14,797 bases of DNA, from contig DTSG01000136.1 in assembly GCA_012965455.1 (NCBI GenBank), positions 1 to 14,797 on the forward strand, given 5' to 3'. The position numbers and the translations under genes are program-made. Each line of letters opens with the position of its first letter. The first letter of the stretch is position 1. Source of the stretch: Planctomycetaceae bacterium (GTDB taxonomy: Bacteria > Planctomycetota > Planctomycetia > Pirellulales > Pirellulaceae). The notes below the pieces were generated by a model. That model had not been told where the DNA came from, did no database searches, and was given only the letters and a program-made list of their open reading frames with translations. Below, in pieces: positions 1 through 8,165 of the stretch.

Positions 1-2321
1 TGATTTTCGACTATAGTGACTCGCGTGTCAGGTTCAACAGAGCTTTGAGGAATACCATTGGTCCACAGCACACGCAACGCGTCAGCAGCAGTCTGTTTGC
101 CAATTCCAAAATGGGTCACTTGGTCAGAAACTTGTTGTAGCTGATATTGGTTTCCTACGAGCAATTCAGCGCGACTGCCGAGGCCATAGGTGTTGCAACG
201 TTGCACAGCGAACTTCGGGTCTGGTTCGGCCGCCAAATGCAAGCGTATCCAATTGTTTTGGTTACCGCCTTCGTTGTCTATAATCAGCGGAATTGAATTT
301 ACGACAATGACTAAATCAAGATCGCCGTCGTCGTCGAGATCACCGACTTGACAGCGGGTAACTTTGCCAGTGGGCAGACCTCGTGGTTCAAGCGGTTCGT
401 CGAATTCTCCCCCTCCTAGCCCACGATGGGCCCACAGACCAGATGGTCCCCAAGCAACAATGTCGAGAATTCCATCGTTGTCGAAATCCCATGTCGTGAC
501 ACCAGCGGTTGCCAAATCACACATCTTAGAAGTGTTGATAACGGTCGTTTTCTGGCCTGGTTGAGTCCGAGTAAATGCGATCGAGATACCGGCGTCGGAT
601 GCCGAAATGGTGTCCCATGAGCCGTTGGCATCGGCGTCGGCGATAGCAATTGCTGCGACAGGAAGGTTCGATGTTGTTGCGGCTGTTTCATTTTCCCGCC
701 AACGGTAGCGGCCGTGACGGATGTTTTCGAAATATCCGTTGGGTAGTAAAATGTCTGCTTGGATATTTAAGTTGTAGTCGACAGCTGCTACGGTTCGCTG
801 GTTTTGAGCATGGTCAGCCTGAGTCGCCGAGCTAGCCGTTGCATCGATGAAGTCCCAGTTTTCGAGATTCTTGATGATCTGTAGACCGTGTTGGGTAATG
901 GTCACAACGTCTAAATCCCCATCGTTTTCAATGTCAACAAGTGTCGCGGTGACTATTGAAGTATCAGCGGACAATTCAGCGGGATCCATTGCTAACGCCA
1001 AGGATCGCGATTGCGTGTCAGGGTCTAGTTTGTTTTCGATGAAACAAAAACCCGCGGTGCCGTAGAGCATGAAGTCGACGTCAGCGATAGCGTGATTTTC
1101 TGGCGACATCGCCGTGGCGTCACGGTCAAAATCCGCGACGACTATGTGTTGCATGCCGGCGGGGACGCTGGTCTGGCAGAGCGTGGACCATTGAGATCCA
1201 AGCTTTGGAACCGCGACAAAAACGGTCAGAGAATCGGGGGTTAAGACAATGATCTCAAGCTTGCGGTCTAGATTGAAATCGCAAATCGCAACATCCAGCA
1301 CGTTGTGCTCTGACGCAGGGTGGTTGTTACTTGGTGCAGCGGTTAGCGATACATTAATAGCAGTTGCGGGATCGATGGGGGGGTGGTTAGTGGTGTGGAA
1401 GTCATTAGAAAAATCATGAATGACATACTCGAGGATGTGTCGTTGCAGTTGAAATAAATCTGTTTGATAGCCAAACTCCTGCCGCATGACGTTGAAAACT
1501 TGGATAAGCCGAGTTTTTAACTCGGGCCAGACAGTGGCATCCTGCTGCTGGAGTCGCAGTTTAAACGCGGGTAGTTCCGTTTTGATATCGATTGTTTGGC
1601 TAGCTAGCGTGGCAGCGAATGGGGCGAGTACGTCGATTAACGCAGTTACTGATTGCAATAATTTTGGATCCTTGTTTTCAGCTTGGTAGCGGACGAGTGC
1701 TTCGAGTAACACCAGATTATCAAGTCGATTTTTGGTGGCATCGAGTATTGCTTGGTCACGAACGGCGACGTCGGGATTGTTGCGTAGCAGCATGAAGATT
1801 TCGCTGCCAAGCATTTGGTCGTTTGGCCGTAGAGTCATAGCCGCCTGGTAGTGTTTCACGGCAGCCTCAGGGTCGTTTAGTATTTCGGCGAGTTTGGCGT
1901 CTAAAATTTCCGGTATGCCGCTGGCGGGGTCTTGCTGGTGAAGGATAGCAAGCGATTTTTTCGTGGCCTGCAGTGTTGCTGTGAACAAGGCGGGCTCTTT
2001 TTCTTGGTTGTCACGGTGTTTTTCAAGTACTAGGAGCGAGGCGATCACAAGATTGCGATGACCGAGCATTTCGCCGGGTGCGAGTTGAGTGATGGAGGTG
2101 AAAGCTTCGATGGCCGCTGCACCCTGATGATTCAACACATTGGGTGTGTTCTCGAGCATTGCAATGCCCGAGTTCTTCAGCGATTCAAGTTCAACCCGCT
2201 CCACTGGAGTAAGTTCTGTAGAACTGGGCGTAAACACAAACAGCAAGATGATGCCGGTGAGGATAAAGAGTGATCCGATAATGAACCGAGTGCGACTTGG
2301 TTTTGAATGTTGTGTAGGCAT
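1..2321 (-). CDS. Membrane-anchored TPR / FG-GAP (VCBS) / ASPIC-UnbV repeat protein, C-terminus cut off by the window edge
   Basis: Reverse-strand translation is open from an ATG at 2321 to the window start, giving 773 codons with the stop lying outside. Residues about 13-31 form one hydrophobic segment after a basic N-terminus (signal anchor). A helical region follows with a TPR-like unit near residue 150 (AVKHYQAAMTLRPND). From about residue 345 come degenerate FG-GAP/VCBS blades with Ca-binding-like Asp loops: DFNLDRKLE (348), an expanded loop from 397, DIENDGDLD (463), DFDNDGILD (612) and DLDDDGDLD (661). Residues from 689 (NNWIRLHL, later VTHFGIGKQ and LWTNGIPQ) match the ASPIC/UnbV domain, normally near the C-terminus, so little is probably missing. 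Such proteins are abundant in planctomycetes and are thought to be extracytoplasmic beta-propellers for binding or adhesion. The specific role is unknown. No good Shine-Dalgarno precedes this start; an upstream ATG at 2340 is in another frame. Confidence 0.88.
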   Translation of the reverse strand, partial: MPTQHSKPSRTRFIIGSLFILTGIILLFVFTPSSTELTPVERVELESLKNSGIAMLENTPNVLNHQGAAAIEAFTSITQLAPGEMLGHRNLVIASLLVLEKHRDNQEKEPALFTATLQATKKSLAILHQQDPASGIPEILDAKLAEILNDPEAAVKHYQAAMTLRPNDQMLGSEIFMLLRNNPDVAVRDQAILDATKNRLDNLVLLEALVRYQAENKDPKLLQSVTALIDVLAPFAATLASQTIDIKTELPAFKLRLQQQDATVWPELKTRLIQVFNVMRQEFGYQTDLFQLQRHILEYVIHDFSNDFHTTNHPPIDPATAINVSLTAAPSNNHPASEHNVLDVAICDFNLDRKLEIIVLTPDSLTVFVAVPKLGSQWSTLCQTSVPAGMQHIVVADFDRDATAMSPENHAIADVDFMLYGTAGFCFIENKLDPDTQSRSLALAMDPAELSADTSIVTATLVDIENDGDLDVVTITQHGLQIIKNLENWDFIDATASSATQADHAQNQRTVAAVDYNLNIQADILLPNGYFENIRHGRYRWRENETAATTSNLPVAAIAIADADANGSWDTISASDAGISIAFTRTQPGQKTTVINTSKMCDLATAGVTTWDFDNDGILDIVAWGPSGLWAHRGLGGGEFDEPLEPRGLPTGKVTRCQVGDLDDDGDLDLVIVVNSIPLIIDNEGGNQNNWIRLHLAAEPDPKFAVQRCNTYGLGSRAELLVGNQYQLQQVSDQVTHFGIGKQTAADALRVLWTNGIPQSSVEPDTRVTIVEN

Positions 2322-2492
2322 GGTGGAAATTGGTACGCATAAATAAGACAGTAAGTTCGCTAGGCTATTGTCCTGCAATCAACTTTAAAACACAACCACG
2401 ATTTGTGAGTGGGTGAGCGGCAGTCGATGGACCATTGAGATCTGGGGCACGACGATTGTAATCGATACCGAGATGTACGTGGTTAGTGGATG

Positions 2493-3158
2493 TTATGAAT
2501 GCCATGACGTGAAACTGTCGCCGGATTCACGTTCGGTTCGATATTGATTCACTGCTGCGGTCGTGTCGGAATAACCAAGGGCAATACCACAAATCAATAA
2601 CTGTTCGTCTGTGATGGTCAGGTGTGAACGCACAATGTCGGGGTATTCAGCCAAGGAAGCTTGTGGGCAGGATTCTAGCCCATGCCCGCGGGCGGCCAGC
2701 ATAATGTTCTGGATGAACATGCCCATATCAATCCATGATCCCTTTTCGAGGCTGCTATCGATAAAAATAAATAGAATTACCGGAGCGTCAAAGGCGAAGT
2801 AGTTTTTCAGCCATTGCGCACGTCTCTGTTTCTTGTCTTGACGTGATATATCTAATGCTCCATACAGCGCCGCTCCGCAACGTCGCTGTCGAGCGAGGTA
2901 AGGTTCTTCAACCGGACTGGCGTAATATTTGTAATCGGCATTGGAGGGGCTGTTGGATTGAAAAGCGTCGGCCAGCGCTAAACAAAGGTTTGTTTTGGTC
3001 CCGCTGGTTGTGACAGCCACCTTCCAGGGTTGAATGTTAGCCCCTGAAGGAGCCCACCGCGCGGCATCTAACACATCGTGAATGGTCTGCGGGGAAACTT
3101 GTTTATCAATAAAGGCACGTGTTGATTTGCGGTTTTTGATTGCGGATAGGACGTCCAT
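2493..3158 (-). CDS. Nitroreductase family protein (FMN-dependent NAD(P)H oxidoreductase)
   Basis: This 221-residue protein has the length and motifs of the nitroreductase family. RKSTRAF (residues 10-16) is the N-terminal FMN-phosphate-binding segment, and APSGANIQPW (36-45) is the family hallmark that lines the flavin. The central helix holds a stretch similar to GMFIQNIMLAARGHGLESCPQ, and the C-terminus carries GIALGYSDTTAAVN in place of the common GxPxGY element. Members are cytosolic homodimers that use FMN to reduce nitroaromatics, quinones or enones; the natural substrate here cannot be inferred. It is divergent from the TAXI gene across 157 bases and lies 171 bases before the UnbV gene on the same strand. 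No strong Shine-Dalgarno precedes the ATG, but the family-typical N-terminus begins directly at this start. Confidence 0.92.
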   Translation of the reverse strand: MDVLSAIKNRKSTRAFIDKQVSPQTIHDVLDAARWAPSGANIQPWKVAVTTSGTKTNLCLALADAFQSNSPSNADYKYYASPVEEPYLARQRRCGAALYGALDISRQDKKQRRAQWLKNYFAFDAPVILFIFIDSSLEKGSWIDMGMFIQNIMLAARGHGLESCPQASLAEYPDIVRSHLTITDEQLLICGIALGYSDTTAAVNQYRTERESGDSFTSWHS

Positions 3159-3315
3159 GATGATACTGCTGCGGACCTTGATAAAATGTGGGTGGATAAG
3201 TAAGAAACAAGTAAACGTCTATTGTACATAATTTTCAAACGACACTCTTGGGCGGCTGAATTATTCGGATCGATTAGCACTCGATTGAGTTAGCGACTGT
3301 GGTAAAATCGAGTTT

Positions 3316-4662
3316 ATGAAGACCAAAATCCCCTTAACTAACATCACAGCGGAAATTCCAACGAAGATTACGACGAGCCATGTTCGCAAGTGGGTGACGT
3401 TGAGCATCGTCGTGCTGTTTATCAGTTCGCTAGTGACGTGGTTCTTTGGTCGGACGGTAATGCCAGACGTCATTTGGATCGCTACTGGTGAAAAGGGCGG
3501 GCTCTATCGGAAGCTCGGTGAGCACATCCAAATCCCGCTCGAACGGCGATTAGACATACCTGTACAATTGTTATTAACAGAAGGGTCAGTTGATAATTTT
3601 CACAAGGTTCGTCAAGGCGAGGCAACGTTTGGCATTGTTCAAGGTGGCGCTGTCGCTATCGAAGAACTGTCAGTTGTTACACCCTTGTTTCCAGACTATG
3701 TTTTCGTGATTGTGCGAGCAGATGGCGAGATCAATGAGTTGTCAGATTTAGCCGGCACAGATATAGCTCTTGGACGCTCGGGGTCTGGTAGTCGCATTAG
3801 TGCTCTACAGGTGTTACAGCACTTTGACATCCATGAAGCTGACCTTGGTGACAATGATAGGTACTTCATGGACCTGCTTGACGATCCGTCACTGGAAGGT
3901 GCAATTATGACAACCGGCATTGAGAATCCTGATTTGCATAAAATTTTATCAGGGGATCGTTTTAAACTGTTGCCTATTCTAAATGCCGAAGCGATCGAGC
4001 TAGCACATCCCTTTTTCCATAAGACGCGGATTCCCCGTGGATACTTCGGTGACAAAGTATCAATTCCGAGCGAAGCAATTCCAACGATTACGACCAATGC
4101 GTTTCTGGTAACCAGGTCCGATACGCCGCGTGAAATTGTGCAGCACGTTCTAGCCGTTATTCACGAAGAAAGTCTCAAACTGCAGGTTCCAACCTTGATT
4201 CCGCGAGATGAAGCGACCGCTTGGATTAGCACGAGACTACATCCGGCTTCCAGTGAGTATTTCAATCCGAGCAATCAAATCAGTTGGATGCGAGATATCC
4301 TTGAATCGCTGACGTCGATGAAGGAGTTGCTAGTTGCAATAGGTACAGGGGTTTACTTGTTGTGGCGTCGGTGGAAGCGTCTTAAAGAAGAAGAGCGGGA
4401 AGAACTGCGCAGCAGACAAAGAGACCGCTTGGATTGGTTCCTTTCCCAGACGCTGCTAGTTGAACAAGCACAGATGGACGCCTCGGATGTTGATGAGTTA
4501 CAAGAGTATCTCGATAAGGTGACGACGATCAAACTCGAAGCCTTGCAAGAGTTGACTGAGGCGGAGATGCGGAGTGACCTAGCGTTTTCGATATTCTTGG
4601 ATCAATGCGCTAGTTTGATCAATAAAATCCAATTGAAAATCTTGGATTATCACGCCGAATAG
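3316..4662 (+). CDS. TAXI-family (TRAP-type) solute-binding protein with two membrane segments and a cytoplasmic helical tail
   Basis: This 448-residue protein starts with a basic segment and a hydrophobic helix (about 26-44), followed by a TAXI/NMT1-like periplasmic binding domain. Supporting motifs are ATGEKGGLYRKLG (56 on), RQGEATFGIVQGGA, LSDLAGTDIALGRSGSGSR and a late TNAFLVTRSDTP segment. Unlike ordinary soluble TAXI proteins, the chain continues into a second hydrophobic segment (about 336-350) and then RRWKR, which fits the positive-inside rule. The last ~95 residues are charged, helical and coiled-coil-like (LKEEEREELRSRQRDR). Predicted topology is N-in, periplasmic binding domain, C-in. 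No DctM/DctQ-like permease is nearby, so it is an orphan. A signalling or scaffolding role is possible, but this is inference. No clear Shine-Dalgarno is visible; the ATG is chosen because it precedes the membrane segment. Confidence 0.85.
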   Translation: MKTKIPLTNITAEIPTKITTSHVRKWVTLSIVVLFISSLVTWFFGRTVMPDVIWIATGEKGGLYRKLGEHIQIPLERRLDIPVQLLLTEGSVDNFHKVRQGEATFGIVQGGAVAIEELSVVTPLFPDYVFVIVRADGEINELSDLAGTDIALGRSGSGSRISALQVLQHFDIHEADLGDNDRYFMDLLDDPSLEGAIMTTGIENPDLHKILSGDRFKLLPILNAEAIELAHPFFHKTRIPRGYFGDKVSIPSEAIPTITTNAFLVTRSDTPREIVQHVLAVIHEESLKLQVPTLIPRDEATAWISTRLHPASSEYFNPSNQISWMRDILESLTSMKELLVAIGTGVYLLWRRWKRLKEEEREELRSRQRDRLDWFLSQTLLVEQAQMDASDVDELQEYLDKVTTIKLEALQELTEAEMRSDLAFSIFLDQCASLINKIQLKILDYHAE

Positions 4663-4781
4663 TCGTTGCCCAGAAACACCCGCTAGTCGGTTGTCCCTGA
4701 GGCGTCTATAATCACGGCTAAGGTCGTAAAGTATGTTTGCGGCTTGCTATAAAAAACACTACAGCTGGAGCTTAGAATAAT

Positions 4782-5093
4782 ATGATTACCGTTGGCATGA
4801 ATTACAAAGTGATTCCGGGAAAAGAACAAGATTTCGAAGACAAGTTTGCTGCCGTTATCGATGCACTTAATGCCGCTGAAGGTCATACTGAATCAAAGCT
4901 GTGGCGAGATGTGAGCGAAGATAACTCGTATCTAATTACCAGCGATTGGAATGATGAAGCTGCCTTCGGTGCCTTTATTCGCAGCGATGAATTCCGTGCT
5001 GTCACCAATTGGGGATCCGAACAAATACTCGCAGGACGCCCAAGTCATACGGTCTACAAGCATTCCTCGCCGGTCGGACCTCCTGGCCAATAG
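4782..5093 (+). CDS. Antibiotic biosynthesis monooxygenase (ABM) domain protein
   Basis: This 103-residue single-domain protein opens with MITVGMNYKVIPGKEQDFEDKF, the first strand and helix of the dimeric ferredoxin-like ABM fold. GHTESKLWRDV and NSYLITSDWNDEAAFGAFIRS match the middle strand and the conserved W-x3-AF-x2-F-x2-S helix. The C-terminus ends in GRPSHTVY. The family includes heme-degrading monooxygenases, quinol monooxygenases and many uncharacterised small proteins; nothing here fixes the substrate, and a heme ligand cannot be assigned with confidence. A GGAG at 4767-4770 lies 11 bases before the ATG. The gene sits 119 bases after the TAXI gene and ends four bases from the convergent acetyltransferase stop, so the two messages must overlap at their 3' ends unless termination occurs inside coding sequence. 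Confidence 0.88.
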   Translation: MITVGMNYKVIPGKEQDFEDKFAAVIDALNAAEGHTESKLWRDVSEDNSYLITSDWNDEAAFGAFIRSDEFRAVTNWGSEQILAGRPSHTVYKHSSPVGPPGQ

Positions 5094-5097
5094 AGTA

Positions 5098-6234
5098 CTA
5101 CACCTTCAAGAATATCTTCTTGCAGTACATCAGGTAGACCAGTCCCCATTTGATCAGTAGAGCGCCACAGACAATTACAAGGGCGCCGTATGCGCCGGTT
5201 AAGGATGCTGGGCCAGCGAATACGTTGTTGGCGATATGCTCAAAGTCGATAAAATTCCCCGCCATGTAGATGAAGATAGAGTTGGCACCTATGACCACCA
5301 ATAGCTTAGTGCCCCAGCGGATTTTCCAAACGTCGATAACCAAGTAGAAAATCGCCAGCAACAATAGGCTCCAGCCAGCACAGTACAACACAAAGGAACT
5401 TGACCAAAGATTTTTGTTTAAGTGGAACTGTACGACAGATTCTCTGCTCCAAGCCCATCCTAATCCAAGGCAGACCAACCCGCTGAGCACCATTGTTGTT
5501 GTTTTTCGCATTCCGCCATGATCCGTCCGCATCAACATCTGTCCAGTGATCACACCTATTAGCGCGGTCGCAATCGCTGGGATCGTCGCAAAGATACCTT
5601 CCGGGTCACGATCTCCTTGGTAGAGTACTCCCACGCGAATTAATGTTCGGTCAATGTAATCGGTCAACGTGTGGCCGGGCGTCAGATCGTTTGCCCCGAA
5701 CTGAGGCACTGGGATAAACCGCAGTGCTGCCCAGTAACCAAGTAGCAAGCCAACGATTGTTAGTAAGCGGCCGGTTAGCTGTGTGTTCATCGCAATTAGT
5801 GCTGCGAACATATAGGCGAGACCAATGCGTCCCAGGACGCTGGGATAGCGAACATCTGCCCAAGCGCTGGCGTTTGTCCAATCGGTTGGCAGGCCGTTGT
5901 AAATAGTCCCCAGCACCACTAGTAACACGCCCCGCTGAATAATATGGCGATAAATTTTACCGTTGCTCGCACCTCGAGATCGACGGCTAGCGATCGACAT
6001 CGGAGTGGATACTCCAGCGATGAACAGAAACAATGGAAAGATTAGGTCGTAGGGTTCAAAGCCGTTCCACGTTGGATGTTCTAATCGAGCCAGTAACCAA
6101 GTCAGCCAATTTGCTGAGGTGATGGCAGACAATGCTATCAGTATTTCATGCCCGCCGATTATCCAGAACATGTCGAAGCCACGCAGTGTGTCGAGACTTA
6201 CCAAGCGATCGCTATTGGTGGTGACCGTACTCAT
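5098..6234 (-). CDS. Heparan-alpha-glucosaminide N-acetyltransferase (HGSNAT/NagX)-like membrane protein, DUF5009 type
   Basis: This 378-residue, multi-spanning membrane protein resembles the catalytic part of human HGSNAT. SLDTLRGFDMFWI (13-25) starts the first membrane segment. EHPTWNGFEPYDLIFPLFLF (from 52) aligns with the human KHASWNGLTVADLVFP stretch, placing His53 at the position of the acetyl-accepting active-site histidine. YPSVLGRIGLAY, DPEGIFATI, NKNLWSSSFV and a C-terminal YCKKIFLKV tail also match. The family transfers acetyl groups from cytosolic acetyl-CoA across a membrane to an amino sugar. In bacteria the acceptor is usually unknown and may be an envelope or dietary polysaccharide (inference). 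AAGGAA lies roughly 10 bases upstream of the ATG. It is convergent with the ABM gene and divergent from the glutamate-synthase-like gene across 350 bases. Confidence 0.9.
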   Translation of the reverse strand: MSTVTTNSDRLVSLDTLRGFDMFWIIGGHEILIALSAITSANWLTWLLARLEHPTWNGFEPYDLIFPLFLFIAGVSTPMSIASRRSRGASNGKIYRHIIQRGVLLVVLGTIYNGLPTDWTNASAWADVRYPSVLGRIGLAYMFAALIAMNTQLTGRLLTIVGLLLGYWAALRFIPVPQFGANDLTPGHTLTDYIDRTLIRVGVLYQGDRDPEGIFATIPAIATALIGVITGQMLMRTDHGGMRKTTTMVLSGLVCLGLGWAWSRESVVQFHLNKNLWSSSFVLYCAGWSLLLLAIFYLVIDVWKIRWGTKLLVVIGANSIFIYMAGNFIDFEHIANNVFAGPASLTGAYGALVIVCGALLIKWGLVYLMYCKKIFLKV

Positions 6235-6584
6235 GTTTACACATTCCTTGTTCTAATGGTTCTGTTTGGATTGGTGTATCCTGTGGGTTTTTCCGCTTTG
6301 CCCTTGGGCATTTCGTGCAAACTACTCCATCCTACCAGTTTCGCGTTTAACCGTCGCCATAAACTCAGGGTCAGTGAACACTCGGCGGATACGGTCTCGA
6401 TTGGTAGAACTGTATGTAATTTCAAAATGTCGTTCCGGAGTCGTTTGTCGTAATTGTAGCACTGGACCACGTCACACGCTGTCCATATCGCCCGATATAT
6501 ATTTGGTAATGGCTTGGCAATTTGGTAGTATGATGAATTCGTAGAGTTCCTGTCGATGAAACCCCTATTCGAGGTGTATGTTCG
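6235..6584. other. Non-coding divergent spacer between the acetyltransferase and glutamate-synthase-like genes
   Basis: No convincing gene is present: the short frames here share no recognisable motif and overlap one another on both strands. It should hold the promoters of both flanking genes. Visible elements are a 12-base inverted repeat TGCCCTTGGGCA at 6299-6310, close to the acetyltransferase start and possibly an operator, and a sigma-70-like promoter at 6503-6531 facing the plus-strand gene. I see no sigma-54 element. Confidence 0.5.
6503..6531 (+). promoter_or_regulatory. Possible sigma-70-type promoter for the glutamate-synthase-like gene
   Basis: TTGGTA (6503-6508) and TAGTAT (6526-6531) are separated by exactly 17 bases, each matching the -35/-10 consensus at four of six positions. 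This would put the transcript start near 6538, about 47 bases before the ATG. Planctomycete promoters are poorly defined and the region is AT-rich, so chance matches are likely. Confidence 0.3.
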
Positions 6585-8120
6585 ATGCAGTTATGGGAGT
6601 GGATAACTAATAACGTATTGTTGACATGCGTTGCCGTGGTGGGGATTGTTCTTTTGCTAGTGTTTTTGCATGACATCATTCAAACCCGTCATGCGATTCA
6701 GCGCAATTTCCCAGTGATCGGCCACCTGCGTTATTTCTTTGAAACAATTGGTCCTGAAGTCAGGCAGTACTTCGTTGCTAATGACAAGGAAGAGAGACCT
6801 TTCAACCGAGACGAACGTCGGTGGATATATGCGTCGGCCAAAGGAGACAATAATACTTTTGGCTTCGGTACCACAGAACAGATATATGAGATTGGCTATC
6901 CCATTATCAAACATGCTGCCTTTCCCTATCCAGACTCAGAAGCACATGCCGTGGGCGGTGACAAAACGGCAATACCGGGGCTTAAAGTGTTGGGTGAATT
7001 TCATGGGCGTGACCGTTGCTATCGCCCGAATTCCATTATCAATATTTCGGCAATGTCGTTCGGGTCATTGGGTGAGAAAGCGATTTCGGCGTTAAATCTC
7101 GGAGCTAAAGAAGCCGGTTGTATGCACAATACCGGGGAAGGCGGTATCAGTCCGTATCACGCACTTGGCGGGGATTTAATATGGCAAATTGGCACGGGCT
7201 ACTTTGGTGCGCGTCGAGATAGCAAGTTCTCTCTCGACGTATTAGGCGAACAAGTTGAAGAACACCCGCAAGTCCGCTGCTTGGAAATTAAGTTATCTCA
7301 GGGTGCCAAGCCGGGCAAAGGCGGGATCTTGCCTGGTGCTAAAGTGACTTCACAGATTGCTGCGATTCGGGGGATCCCAATTGGGCAAGATTGTATCTCA
7401 CCCAATGGACACACCGAGTTCTCGGACGTGGATGGCTTGATTGACTTTATTGAACGCATTGCCGAACGGACTGGTTTACCCGTGGGAGTTAAGAGCGCGA
7501 TTGGGCATTTAGAGTTTTGGCACGAATTAGCCGAAAAAATGAAGGCTCGCAACGAAGGACCTGACTTTATTACTGTCGATGGAGCTGAGGGGGGAACGGG
7601 AGCTGCGCCGTTGACGTTTAGTGACCATGTCGCATTACCACTCAAAGTCGGATTTGCGAGAGTTTATCCTATTTTCCAAGAAGCGGGTCTGTCGCGAGAC
7701 ATCACCTGGATTGGTAGTTCGAAGCTCGGTTTTCCGGACCGAACCATTGTCGGGTTAGCGATGGGTATGGATTTGGTTGGCATTGCGCGCGAAGCAATGA
7801 TGGCGATTGGTTGTATCCAAGCACAGAAATGTCACTCCGGGCACTGTCCCGTGGGAGTTGCGACACAAAGCAAATGGTTACAGCGCGGATTAAATGTAGA
7901 GGATAAAGCACATCGGTTTGCGTTGTATATCAAAACATTTCGCAAAGAGCTGTTGGCGTTGGGGCGAGCTGCCGGTTATGAACATCCACAACAGATCACC
8001 TCAAGCGATATTGAAGTCTGTACGGGCGTCAACCAATTTTCGACTCTCGAAGAAACCCTGGGGTACAAGAGCGACCGTCTAACGCTTGGCAGTATGGCGG
8101 AATTGGAACCACAGCTGTAA
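6585..8120 (+). CDS. Membrane-anchored FMN-binding glutamate synthase family protein
   Basis: This 511-residue protein begins with a hydrophobic helix (about residues 9-29) and then carries the FMN/Fe-S synthase domain of glutamate synthase. Visible motifs are NISAMSFGSLGEKAISALN, NTGEGGISPYH, the glycine-rich KPGKGGILPGAKV, the FMN-site segment DGAEGGTGAAP (332-342), and CIQAQKCHSGHCPVGVATQ with Cys410, Cys416 and Cys421 spaced as in the 3Fe-4S site of GltB. The N-terminal glutamine amidotransferase and C-terminal GXGXG helix of full-length GltB are absent, and no GltD-like NAD(P)H subunit is nearby. Such stand-alone proteins are widespread, and whether they make glutamate is mostly untested. 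A GAGG at 6571-6574 lies 10 bases before this ATG; the ATG at 6578 is in another frame and gives only a few codons. It converges on the GlpT-like gene with a 45-base gap. Confidence 0.92.
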   Translation: MQLWEWITNNVLLTCVAVVGIVLLLVFLHDIIQTRHAIQRNFPVIGHLRYFFETIGPEVRQYFVANDKEERPFNRDERRWIYASAKGDNNTFGFGTTEQIYEIGYPIIKHAAFPYPDSEAHAVGGDKTAIPGLKVLGEFHGRDRCYRPNSIINISAMSFGSLGEKAISALNLGAKEAGCMHNTGEGGISPYHALGGDLIWQIGTGYFGARRDSKFSLDVLGEQVEEHPQVRCLEIKLSQGAKPGKGGILPGAKVTSQIAAIRGIPIGQDCISPNGHTEFSDVDGLIDFIERIAERTGLPVGVKSAIGHLEFWHELAEKMKARNEGPDFITVDGAEGGTGAAPLTFSDHVALPLKVGFARVYPIFQEAGLSRDITWIGSSKLGFPDRTIVGLAMGMDLVGIAREAMMAIGCIQAQKCHSGHCPVGVATQSKWLQRGLNVEDKAHRFALYIKTFRKELLALGRAAGYEHPQQITSSDIEVCTGVNQFSTLEETLGYKSDRLTLGSMAELEPQL

Positions 8121-8165
8121 ATTTAACCGCCGCAGCCTAGCGCAGTGCTGCCGCTAAGAGGCGAA

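Noticed and set aside
364..2346. Several short plus-strand frames of 60-72 residues in the left part
   Set aside because: They are antisense to the long uninterrupted UnbV-protein frame, which carries repeated Asp-loop motifs and an UnbV domain.
3285..3308. TTGAGT and TAAAAT as a promoter for the TAXI gene
   Set aside because: The spacing is 12 bases, too short for a sigma-70 promoter.
3696..4097. 133-residue minus-strand frame inside the TAXI gene
   Set aside because: It is antisense to a well-supported coding sequence, has no family features, and is very rich in Ser, Pro and Arg.
7298..7645. 115-residue minus-strand frame inside the glutamate-synthase-like gene
   Set aside because: It overlaps conserved FMN-site motifs on the real strand. 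Its Pro/Ser-rich translation is a reverse-complement artefact.
8121..8165. TAGCG/CGCTA inverted repeat as a bidirectional terminator between the convergent genes
   Set aside because: The stem is only five base pairs with a mismatched interior and no T-run on either strand.
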